Shown here: in pieces, positions 5,893 to 11,993 of the stretch | Position numbering within the stretch: the first letter of the stretch is position 1 | Layout: every line of letters begins with the position of its first letter | NCBI RefSeq assembly: GCF_030042015.1 | Contig: NZ_JASIAL010000356.1 | Span: 1-12,109, forward strand | Direction: 5' to 3' | DNA length: 12,109 nt | DNA from: Trebonia sp030042015 | Lineage (GTDB): Bacteria; Actinomycetota; Actinomycetes; Streptosporangiales; Streptosporangiaceae | The notes under the pieces: model-generated | The model's database searches: none | Seen by the model: only the letters and a program-made list of their open reading frames with translations | What the model was told of the DNA's origin: nothing | Made by a program: the position numbers and the translations under genes

Positions 5893-6246
5893 TCAGCCGG
5901 TGTTCACCGCGGTGAGCCGCGCCTGCCGGCCGGACGCGTCCTGCACCGGGCAGGTCAGGGAGGTTCCGTCGTGCGAGAACTCCGACAGGATCTGGTACGC
6001 GGTCGCATGCGCGCGGTTCACGTAGCCGAGAACCTTCTGGCTGCCAGGAACCGGTCCGGGGCGGCCGGCGCAGGCGGCGCCGGCACGGGCGAGTCAGGGG
6101 TCAGGGAAAGCTCGCGGACCGCGCCGGCGGACACTTCGAGCTCAGGGCGATCCCCGACTGCCCGACTCCCCGGCGACGGTCGTGTCCCGGTGCAGGATCG
6201 GGTTCCCCCCAAGCCGCCGCAGCGCGAATGGCGGTGGATCCGGCAT
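5893..6246 (-). pseudogene. Frameshifted minus-strand coding remnant, unrecognised
   Basis: No intact gene lies between 5865 and 6389, but minus-strand pieces with strong actinobacterial codon bias can be joined. Piece 1 runs from ATG 6246 (MPDPPPFALRRLGGNPILHR and onward) to a TGA at 6144-6142. Piece 2, in another frame, covers about 6145-6045 and is Pro/Ala-rich (LTPDSPVPAPPAPAAPDRFL). Piece 3, back in the first frame, ends TAYQILSEFSHDGTSLTCPV plus a short tail at TGA 5895-5893; almost every third base there is G or C. This pattern implies two compensating frameshifts in one former gene of about 115 codons, or fragments of two genes. I recognise no family. Plus-strand frames over the same DNA have poor codon bias and are shadows. 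Confidence 0.35.
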
Positions 6247-6389
6247 GGCTCAGGCAGCTCCCGCCGTACTACGCTATCCCGTTCCCGGCGGAGGGGCCGC
6301 GGGGCCGCGGCCGTTGTCGCTCAGCCGGCGGCGCATGCCAGGCGACCCACCGGGGTATCTTCCATGGCGCAACGGGGGGAGAGAACGCA

Positions 6390-7088
6390 ATGAGCAGCAA
6401 GCCTAGCATCGTGCTCGTCCATGGGTTTTGGGGTGGCGCGGCCCACTGGGCCAAGGTCATCGTCGAGCTGAACCGGCGGGGTTACGACTCGCTCCACGCG
6501 GTGGAGAACCCGTTGACGTCCCTTGCGGACGACGTCGAGCGCACGCGGAAGATGGTCAGGCAGGTGGACGGGCCGGTGCTGCTCGCCGGGCATTCCTATG
6601 GCGGGGCGGTGATCACCCAGGCCGGTGACCTCCCGAACGTCGCCGGGCTGGTGTACGTCGCCGCGTTCGCTCCCGACGCCGGCGAGAGCGTGGCCCAGAT
6701 CGGCGAGTGGCGGGTGGCCCAGGCCGCGGCGGCCGGGAACATCGCGCCCGACTCCGACGGCTTGGTCTGGATCAGGCAGGACAAGTTCGGTGAGAGCTTC
6801 TGCCAGGACCTGCCCGCGGACGAGGCGCTGGTGATGGCCGTGACCCAGAAGGCGCCGGCCGGGTCGACGGCCGGGGACACCGTCTCCGACCCGGCGTGGA
6901 AGACCAAGCCCACCTGGTATCAGGTGTCGGCGAACGACCGGATGATCCACCCGGACAGCGAGCGCCAGATGGCCGAACGGATGAAGCCGCAGAGCACGAT
7001 CGAACTTGACGCCAGCCATGCCTCACTGGCCTCACGGCCAGCCGAGATCGCCGACCTGATCGACCAGGCTGCCACCTCGCTGACGTAG
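6390..7088 (+). CDS. Alpha/beta hydrolase (AB_hydrolase_6 / EstC-like esterase type)
   Basis: This 232-residue cytoplasmic hydrolase starts at ATG 6390, behind GGGGGAGAG. The features are those of short lid-type alpha/beta hydrolases. The N-terminal strand and oxyanion loop are SIVLVHGFWGGAAHW (6-20). The nucleophile elbow is GHSYGG with Ser69. The acid is probably Asp183 in SANDRMIHPD, and the catalytic His is His210 in DASHASLASRP. The family acts on esters or, in plants, as methyl-ester hydrolases and hydroxynitrile lyases; the substrate here cannot be read. A longer open frame from 6228 is an unsupported extension without a ribosome site. The gene is followed by a stem-loop (7090-7107) and then a Crp/Fnr gene in the same direction. 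Confidence 0.9.
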   Translation: MSSKPSIVLVHGFWGGAAHWAKVIVELNRRGYDSLHAVENPLTSLADDVERTRKMVRQVDGPVLLAGHSYGGAVITQAGDLPNVAGLVYVAAFAPDAGESVAQIGEWRVAQAAAAGNIAPDSDGLVWIRQDKFGESFCQDLPADEALVMAVTQKAPAGSTAGDTVSDPAWKTKPTWYQVSANDRMIHPDSERQMAERMKPQSTIELDASHASLASRPAEIADLIDQAATSLT

Positions 7089-7089
7089 C

Positions 7090-7107
7090 GGCCGCGAAAC
7101 TGCGGCC
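7090..7107 (+). terminator. GC-rich stem-loop after the hydrolase gene
   Basis: GGCCGC (7090-7095) pairs perfectly with GCGGCC (7102-7107) across a GAAACT loop, starting one base after the hydrolase stop codon. There is no T-run. It is a plausible terminator or mRNA-stabilising hairpin, though a 6-bp GC stem alone is weak evidence at this base composition. Confidence 0.45.
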
Positions 7108-7142
7108 CGACGGGCAATGTGCGCGTAAAGCAAGTACCGTAA

Positions 7143-7164
7143 CTTGACATCGTGGGAAGTCAAG
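7143..7164. promoter_or_regulatory. Inverted repeat CTTGAC-N10-GTCAAG upstream of the Crp/Fnr gene
   Basis: CTTGAC (7143-7148) and GTCAAG (7159-7164) form a 22-bp dyad in the locally AT-richer part of the leader, 50 bp before the Crp/Fnr ATG. The TTGAC/GTCAA cores are FNR-like in sequence, but the N10 spacing is wider than a normal Crp or FNR box. It could be an autoregulatory site of the adjacent regulator. The TTGACA within it lacks a matching -10. Confidence 0.4.
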
Positions 7165-7213
7165 GCGGTGCCGCGGGCCCTAGCCGGCGCGCCGTGGCCG
7201 AGGGAGTCGGGCG

Positions 7214-7885
7214 ATGACCGCTGACGTTCAGGGCATCCTTCGCCAGACCCGGCTGCTGTCCTCGGTGCCCGCCGGGGACCTCGCCGCGGTCGCAGCGGCA
7301 TCCCGGCTGCGTACCTTCCGCCGCGGCCAGGTGGTCTTCACCCGGGGCGACCCGGGCGGCACGCTGATCGTGGTCGTCACGGGCCGGGTCAAGGTCGTCG
7401 TGCGATCGGCTGACGGCGGCGAGCTGACGCTCACCGTCGTCCACCCCGGCGAGACGATCGGGGACGTCAGCGTCGCCGATGGCGGCCCGCGGTCCGCCGA
7501 CGCCGAAACCCTGGATCAATGCCAGTTGCTGCTTGTCCCGCGCGAGGCAATCCAGGACATCTGCGCGCGCGAGCCGGCCGCGGCGCTGGCCCTGGCCGAC
7601 TCCGTCGCCGCCAGCCTCAGGCGCCTCACCGAGGCCGCGTCCGACCTGGTGTTCCTTGACCTGCCACGGCGCGTGGCGAAAGTACTGCTGAGCCTGCCCA
7701 GGGATGGCGACGGCACCATCCGGCCCGGCCTTCGCCAGGAAGATCTCGCGCACCAGGTCGGCAGCACCAGGCAGAGCGTCAACGCCGCGCTGAGCGGTTT
7801 CCAGCGACGTGGGTGGATCGAGGTCCGCGATCGCACGGTCACCGTGAAACACGTGTCGGCCCTCGACAGGTTCGCCGGCCAATAG
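7214..7885 (+). CDS. Crp/Fnr-family transcriptional regulator
   Basis: This 223-residue protein starts at ATG 7214 after GAGGGAG. A cyclic-nucleotide-binding-like beta-barrel occupies about 9-125, including RRGQVVFTRGDPGGTLIVVV (36-55). A phosphate-cassette-like segment follows (GETIGDVSVADGGPRSADAE, 79-98), in which the usual GE after the Gly-rich turn is GD while PR is kept. A dimer helix spans about 125-148 and the HTH_Crp domain about 150-220, with QEDLAHQVGSTRQSVNAAL (175-193) as the HTH. There is no N-terminal Cys cluster, so it is not an FNR-type iron-sulphur sensor. The ligand, cAMP or otherwise, is uncertain. The targets are unknown; a dyad upstream suggests self-control. Confidence 0.93.
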   Translation: MTADVQGILRQTRLLSSVPAGDLAAVAAASRLRTFRRGQVVFTRGDPGGTLIVVVTGRVKVVVRSADGGELTLTVVHPGETIGDVSVADGGPRSADAETLDQCQLLLVPREAIQDICAREPAAALALADSVAASLRRLTEAASDLVFLDLPRRVAKVLLSLPRDGDGTIRPGLRQEDLAHQVGSTRQSVNAALSGFQRRGWIEVRDRTVTVKHVSALDRFAGQ

Positions 7886-7920
7886 GACCGCCGAGCTGCG
7901 GCTGGCGGCAGACGGGGCCG

Positions 7921-7949
7921 GGCCTGGCCAGGACTCTCCTGGCCAGGCC
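7921..7949. terminator. Strong 13-bp perfect hairpin between convergent genes
   Basis: GGCCTGGCCAGGA (7921-7933) and TCCTGGCCAGGCC (7937-7949) are exact inverted repeats with a CTC loop. The site begins 35 bp after the Crp/Fnr stop and ends 31 bp before the stop of the convergent small membrane protein gene, so it can terminate transcription from both sides. It has no T-run on either side, as is usual for actinobacterial terminators. Confidence 0.75.
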
Positions 7950-7980
7950 GGACTTCCCCGCGCCGCGGTCGCCGGGGCCC

Positions 7981-8187
7981 CTATCGCGTGCTGCCCGCCA
8001 CCGTGGCAGACGGGCGCACTTCGCGGCGAATCTGAACCGCGCGGGGCGGCTTGACGGGCGCGAGCTCGGCGCTGTCGGCCCGCTGTGGACCCCAGGTCGG
8101 GTGCCTGAGCACCATGAACATGGGTATTCCGCACCAAGCCGCGAAGAACAATGCCATTGCCGGCACGTTCAGCCAGAACCAAGACAT
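7981..8187 (-). CDS. Small membrane protein, 68 aa, unknown function
   Basis: ATG 8187-8185 follows AGGAGG by six bases, an excellent ribosome site; the longer frame upstream to 8262 is an unsupported extension. The protein starts MSWFWLNVPAMALFFAAWCG and continues IPMFMVLRHPTWGPQ. That is one membrane span at about residues 3-27, with the start acting as the signal anchor, followed by a basic, Pro-rich cytoplasmic tail of about 40 residues (RHP, KPPRA, RREVRP). It is downstream of and in the same direction as the ABC exporter genes, but separated by about 200 bp that hold a foldable leader. I do not recognise a named family. The strong start site and codon bias make it likely to be real. Confidence 0.7.
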   Translation of the reverse strand: MSWFWLNVPAMALFFAAWCGIPMFMVLRHPTWGPQRADSAELAPVKPPRAVQIRREVRPSATVAGSTR

Positions 8188-8206
8188 CGAAGCCTCCTCA
8201 GGTACC

Positions 8207-8280
8207 TGGTTCCGCCAGTCCGGCGACGGCCGCCGGATCCCCCGGGCGGGCCGGCGATCCACCGCCGGCCATCGGAACCA
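8207..8280 (-). promoter_or_regulatory. Foldable leader: predicted three-way junction before the small membrane gene
   Basis: Three perfect stems nest within 74 nt. P1 is 8207-8214 with 8273-8280 (TGGTTCCG/CGGAACCA, 8 bp). Inside it are P2, 8219-8225 with 8231-8237 (TCCGGCG/CGCCGGA, 5-nt loop), and P3, 8249-8256 with 8263-8270 (GGCCGGCG/CGCCGGCC, 6-nt loop). On the minus strand the closing stem ends nine bases before the AGGAGG of the 68-aa gene, the position of a cis-acting translational control element. It could also be a terminator of the ABC operon, whose stop lies 105 bp upstream. Confidence 0.45.
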
Positions 8281-8384
8281 ACTGCCCTCAGCATCGCGTC
8301 ATGGCACGCCACGGTCAGTCAGCCGGCCGACACCGCTGCTGTCAGCTTGCCGACATCCCGCGCGGCGCGTTGCGGGCGGCGCCG

Positions 8385-9281
8385 TCAGGAAAGCACGCGG
8401 CGCCGGAAGTTGCGCAGCCCGATGGTAAGGAACAGCACGCAGAACCCGGCCACCACCGGGTAGATGACGTACAGGTGCATATGCGGGGCGTTGGTGAACG
8501 CGGCTCGCATGCCCTCGTTCACGTAGATCAGCGGGTTGATCAGCACGATCGTCTGCAGCCAGTGCCAGCCGCCAAGCGTCACCGGGGCGAGCTTGGTCCA
8601 CGAGTAGTAGGTGCCGCCGAGGAACGTGATCGGCAGGATGATGAAGCCGAACATCAGCCCGATGTTCCTCGGCTCGAAGCTGGTGCCGAGGACCAGGCCG
8701 AGCCCGGCCATCGCGATGCAGGCCAGCGGCACGAGCGTCAGGATCACCCACCAGTGCAGGTTCAGCTGCGCCTGGACCCCCGGCGCGTGCACGACCGAGG
8801 CGATCGGCAGCACGATGATCGCGGACAGCACGCCCTGGGCGGCACCAGAGAGCACCTTGGCGATCGCCACCAGCCAGATCGGGCAAGGCGCCTGCACGCG
8901 GTCCTCGATCTCCCTGGTGAAGCCGAACTCCTGGGCCATGGCCAGCGCGATCGACTGCACGCCCTGGAACATGACCGAGATCCCGACGACCCCGGGAACC
9001 AGGATGGTGGCGAATGCCGACTCCTGCACCGTGCCGTGCCCGCCGATGCCCTGCCCGATCTTCGGGAACACGTAAAGGAAGACGAAGCACAGCAGGAACG
9101 GCTGGACGAGCGTGCGCAGCACGAACTCCCACAGATGCTTGCGCAGCACCACCAGGTCACGGAGCAGCAGGGCGCCGAGCGCGATCCGGCTGGCCGCGGC
9201 CACCGAGCGGGGCGGGCCGCCGCCTATTCGCCCGGCCGGGGCGCCAGGGGCCGGGGTCTGCGAGGTTACTGAGACGGTCAT
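8385..9281 (-). CDS. ABC-2 type exporter permease (DrrB-like)
   Basis: This 298-residue integral membrane subunit of an ABC exporter starts at ATG 9281, overlapping the ATPase stop by four bases (ATGA), so translation is coupled. After a Pro/Gly-rich cytoplasmic lead (1-32) there are about six membrane spans, including LVQPFLLCFVFLYVFP, TILVPGVVGISVMFQGVQSI, VLSAIIVLPIASVV, VILTLVPLACIAMAGLGLVL, IGLMFGFIILPITFLGGTYY and VIYPVVAGFCVLFLTIGL. The sequence FLGGTYYSWTKLAP followed by INPLIYVNEGMRAAF is the ABC-2 family signature region. With the DrrA-like ATPase it forms a two-gene exporter of the daunorubicin-resistance type, commonly linked to export of antibiotics or lipids. The substrate is unknown. 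Confidence 0.92.
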   Translation of the reverse strand: MTVSVTSQTPAPGAPAGRIGGGPPRSVAAASRIALGALLLRDLVVLRKHLWEFVLRTLVQPFLLCFVFLYVFPKIGQGIGGHGTVQESAFATILVPGVVGISVMFQGVQSIALAMAQEFGFTREIEDRVQAPCPIWLVAIAKVLSGAAQGVLSAIIVLPIASVVHAPGVQAQLNLHWWVILTLVPLACIAMAGLGLVLGTSFEPRNIGLMFGFIILPITFLGGTYYSWTKLAPVTLGGWHWLQTIVLINPLIYVNEGMRAAFTNAPHMHLYVIYPVVAGFCVLFLTIGLRNFRRRVLS

Positions 9282-10279
9282 TCCTCCCGTAGCTCCCTTC
9301 CGGTCAGGTTGATGAACACGGTCTCCAGGGTGGGCTCGGCGACCGACACGTCGATGAGATCGAAGCCGCCGTGCTCGGCCGCCAGGACGATGCGCGGGAC
9401 CAGCCCGTTACCGCCCTGCACGTGCAGTTCGAGCCTGCCGTCCGCCGCCCGCGTCCTGGCGACACCCGCCACGTCCCTGGTCAGCACCTCGGCAAGGCCG
9501 TCCACCTGGCCCCTGGCCCGCACCGTGACGATCGTGTCGGCGCCGACGGTCTGCTTGAGCGCGGCCGGCGTGTCGAGCGCGAGAATCCGGCCGTGGTCCA
9601 TGATGGCGACCCGCTCGCAGAGCCGGTCAGCCTCCTCCATGTAATGGGTGGTGAGCATGATCGTCTGGCCGTCGCGGTGCAGTTCGCCGAGCAGGTCCCA
9701 CAGCGCGAGCCTGCTCTGCGGGTCAAGGCCGGCCGTGGGCTCGTCAAGGAACAGCACCGAGGGGCGGTGGAAGATGGCCCGGGCTACCATGAGCCGCTGC
9801 GCCATGCCACCGGACAGCGCGTACACCGACGCCTTCGCCCACTTGGACAGCTGGAACCGCTCGAGCAGGTCGTCGGCGATCTTCCTGGATTCCTTCGCCT
9901 TGATGCCGAACAGCCGGCCGTGGAAATAGAGGTTCTCCCAGACAGTGAGCTGACGGTCCAGGGTGTTCTCCTGCGAGACGATCCCGCTCAGCTGCTTGGC
10001 CAGCGCGGGGTGGGTTTTGACGTCCACCCCGGCGATGAGGGCGCGGCCCGACGTGGGGACCACACGGGTCGTCAGCATGCCGGCGGTCGTCGTCTTGCCC
10101 GCGCCGTTCGGTCCGAGCAGGCCGAAGATCTCCCCGGCCCGGACATCGAGGTTGAGCTTGTCCACGGCCGCGAAGTCCGTCCCCGGGTAGACCTTGGTCA
10201 AGTCCTCGGTGTGGATGACCGCGCCTGGCTCGCCGCCGGATACCCCGGCCGAGCTCTGCGGCGATCCAACAGTGCTCAT
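9278..10279 (-). CDS. ABC transporter ATP-binding protein (DrrA-like, daunorubicin-resistance family)
   Basis: This 333-residue cytoplasmic ATPase shows all ABC motifs in order: Walker A GPNGAGKT (56-63), Q-loop Gln103 in VSQENTL, signature LSGGM (155-159), Walker B VLFLDEP (175-181), D-loop AGLDPQSR, and H-loop His212 in TTHYMEEADRL. The C-terminal extension (about 240-333), ending EPTLETVFINLTGRELREE, is typical of DrrA-type exporters. The start is ATG 10279; the upstream ribosome site is weak. It is first in the operon and overlaps the permease by 4 bp. It is divergent from the BBE-type oxidoreductase across 232 bp. Confidence 0.95.
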   Translation of the reverse strand: MSTVGSPQSSAGVSGGEPGAVIHTEDLTKVYPGTDFAAVDKLNLDVRAGEIFGLLGPNGAGKTTTAGMLTTRVVPTSGRALIAGVDVKTHPALAKQLSGIVSQENTLDRQLTVWENLYFHGRLFGIKAKESRKIADDLLERFQLSKWAKASVYALSGGMAQRLMVARAIFHRPSVLFLDEPTAGLDPQSRLALWDLLGELHRDGQTIMLTTHYMEEADRLCERVAIMDHGRILALDTPAALKQTVGADTIVTVRARGQVDGLAEVLTRDVAGVARTRAADGRLELHVQGGNGLVPRIVLAAEHGGFDLIDVSVAEPTLETVFINLTGRELREE

Positions 10280-10511
10280 AGAACATCCAGCCTAGGGGCT
10301 GCCGGCGGGAGGAACTGGCCGGGCCCATCGCCGGTAGCCGGCGGACCCCGATGGCGGCGGATTTCCTCACCTGCGAGGGCCCCCCTTCACATGATCTCCA
10401 CGCGCCCGGCAGCCGGTCTACACAGCCAGTTGCTTGGCTGCGATGGTGAGCGCGGCCCGAGTCCGCGGCGAGGGGTTGCGGCGCGTCGAGGCCGGCTTGC
10501 AGGGAGGGGCA
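10280..10511. promoter_or_regulatory. Divergent intergenic region between ABC exporter and oxidoreductase
   Basis: No gene is seen here. The region must carry promoters for both directions. Two dyads stand out. CCATCG (10325-10330) and CGATGG (10349-10354) enclose an inner hairpin, CGCCGG-TAG-CCGGCG (10329-10343). A second, CAGCCA-GTTGCT-TGGCTG, lies at 10423-10440. Either could be a regulator site. No clear -10/-35 pair is visible. An open frame crossing this region into the oxidoreductase (from 10434) has no ribosome site and is not its N-terminus. Confidence 0.4.
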
Positions 10512-11888
10512 ATGAGCAAGCCAGCGATCGACCAGCTGCGCGAGCGGATTCGGGCCGCGGTCATCACCGCCGGGGATCCGGGCTACGACGAAGCCCGCGC
10601 CGTGCACAACGGCATGTTCGACAAGCACCCGTCGGCCCTGATCCTCGCCGAGCAGGTGGCCGACGTGATCGCCGGGGTCAATTTCGCCCGCGACGCGGGG
10701 CTGGAGCTGGCGGTACGCGGTGGGGGGCACAGCGTGCCAGGGTTCAGCACCACCGACGGAGGCGTGGTGATCGATCTAGCCCGGATGCGCGGCGTCCACG
10801 TCGACCCAGCCGCCCGCACGGCACGGGTGTGGGGCGGGGCCACCTGGGGTGACTTCAACTACGCGGCGCACGCGTACGGGCTGGCGACCACGGGCGGCAT
10901 CATCTCCACTACCGGCGTCGCGGGCCTCACGCTCGGCGGCGGCATCGGCTACCTGGCCCGGTCGTACGGCCTGTCGATCGACAACCTGCGGTCGGCCGAC
11001 GTGGTGACCGCCGACGGCCGCGCGCTGGTGGCGAGCGAGAAGGAGAACACCGACCTGTTCTGGGCGCTCCGCGGCGGCGGCGGGAACTTCGGGGTGGTGA
11101 CCTCGTTCGAGTTCGAGCTGCACCCCGTGGCGGACATCTATGCCGGGATCTTCCTTTACGAGCTCGACTACGCAGCTGACCTGCTGCGTTTCTTCCGCGA
11201 CTTCATTCAAGGCGCGCCGGAGGCCTACGGGGCCTTCCCCGCCTTCCAGGTCGCCCCGCCGCTGGAGTTCATCCCGGCCAATCGGGTGGGCGACACGTTC
11301 TGCGCCGCGATCGTGTGCTGGTCCGGCGGGGTCGATCAGGGCGCCAGGGCCATGGAGCCGTTCCGCGACGTCGCCCCGGTCACGGCGGAGCTGGCCGCGC
11401 CGATGCCGTACCCCGCCCTCAACGCCGCGTTCGACGCGCTGTACCCCAAGGGCATGCGCAACTACTGGAAGGGCAGCTTCGTCACCGCGCTGCCGGACGC
11501 CGCCATAGCGGAGCACGTCACGCACGGCGCCGCCGTTCCCGACGTCAGCGCCACCATGCACCTGTACCCGATCAACGGCGCCTGCCACCGGGTAGGCCCC
11601 GACGAGACCGCCTTCGCCTACCGCGATGCCACGTTCGCCCAGGTGATCGTGGCCGCATGGAACGACAAGGCCTTGGACGCCGACCGCATCGGCTGGGTGC
11701 GCGGTTACCATCAGGCCCTGGCGCCGTACCTCGAGGCAGGCGGCTACGTCAACTTCATGTCCCACGATGACGACGCTCGGGTGACGGACAACTACCGGGG
11801 ACACTACCGCAGGCTCGCGGAAATCAAGCGCAGCTACGACCCGGGCAACCTGTTCCGGCTGAACCAGAACATCCGGCCGGCCGGGTGA
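10512..11888 (+). CDS. BBE-type FAD-linked oxidoreductase (berberine bridge enzyme-like), monocovalent form
   Basis: This 458-residue flavoprotein starts at ATG 10512, preceded by GGGAGGGG. The FAD_binding_4 (PCMH) domain covers about 35-205. His73 in AVRGGGHSVPGFST is the 8-alpha-histidyl FAD attachment residue. The Gly-rich loop GVAGLTLGGGIG (135-146) binds the flavin diphosphate, but the Cys that gives the second covalent link in berberine bridge enzyme is replaced (GIISTTGVAG). The flavin is thus predicted to be singly bound. The BBE C-terminal domain ends with YVNF (Tyr412, Asn414) and DPGNLFRLNQNI (443-454). Such enzymes oxidise sugars, aclacinomycin-type polyketides or other alcohols with oxygen; the substrate here is unknown. 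No signal peptide is evident, so it is probably cytoplasmic. Next to a drug-type ABC exporter, it could belong to specialised metabolism, but no other pathway gene is present. Confidence 0.93.
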   Translation: MSKPAIDQLRERIRAAVITAGDPGYDEARAVHNGMFDKHPSALILAEQVADVIAGVNFARDAGLELAVRGGGHSVPGFSTTDGGVVIDLARMRGVHVDPAARTARVWGGATWGDFNYAAHAYGLATTGGIISTTGVAGLTLGGGIGYLARSYGLSIDNLRSADVVTADGRALVASEKENTDLFWALRGGGGNFGVVTSFEFELHPVADIYAGIFLYELDYAADLLRFFRDFIQGAPEAYGAFPAFQVAPPLEFIPANRVGDTFCAAIVCWSGGVDQGARAMEPFRDVAPVTAELAAPMPYPALNAAFDALYPKGMRNYWKGSFVTALPDAAIAEHVTHGAAVPDVSATMHLYPINGACHRVGPDETAFAYRDATFAQVIVAAWNDKALDADRIGWVRGYHQALAPYLEAGGYVNFMSHDDDARVTDNYRGHYRRLAEIKRSYDPGNLFRLNQNIRPAG

Positions 11889-11898
11889 GCGCGCTCAC
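11885..11898. repeat. Perfect 14-bp palindrome over the oxidoreductase stop codon
   Basis: GTGAGCGCGCTCAC reads the same on both strands and contains the TGA stop (11886-11888). It has no loop bases, so it fits a protein-binding or cruciform site better than an RNA hairpin. It could be chance at this base composition. Confidence 0.4.
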
Positions 11899-11939
11899 GG
11901 ACGGCGGGGCAGCGGCCGGCGGGCGCACAACCGGCTGGG

Positions 11940-11981
11940 CGCGAGGCGGCACACCGACCCACGCCGCGAAAGCGCCTCGCG
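11940..11981. terminator. Candidate bidirectional terminator between convergent genes
   Basis: CGCGAGGCG (11940-11948) and CGCCTCGCG (11973-11981) are exact 9-bp inverted repeats separated by 24 nt. They lie between the ends of the oxidoreductase (plus) and the SHOCT gene (minus). The long loop weakens the case, and there is no T-run. Confidence 0.45.
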
Positions 11982-11993
11982 TTCCGGCCCGCC

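Noticed and set aside
6228..6389. N-terminal extension of the alpha/beta hydrolase
   Set aside because: The extension is not hydrolase-like and the fold begins normally right after ATG 6390, which has a strong ribosome site.
7144..7149. TTGACA as a -35 promoter element for the Crp/Fnr gene
   Set aside because: No -10-like hexamer lies 16-19 bp downstream; the bases are better explained as part of the CTTGAC/GTCAAG dyad.
10434..10511. N-terminal extension of the BBE-type oxidoreductase
   Set aside because: There is no ribosome site at 10434, the added residues are Arg/Gly-rich noise and ATG 10512 follows GGGAGGGG.
10371..10852. Plus-strand part of a long open frame from 9371 to 10852
   Set aside because: It is antisense to the ABC ATPase and overlaps the oxidoreductase in a wrong frame; no motif is recognisable.
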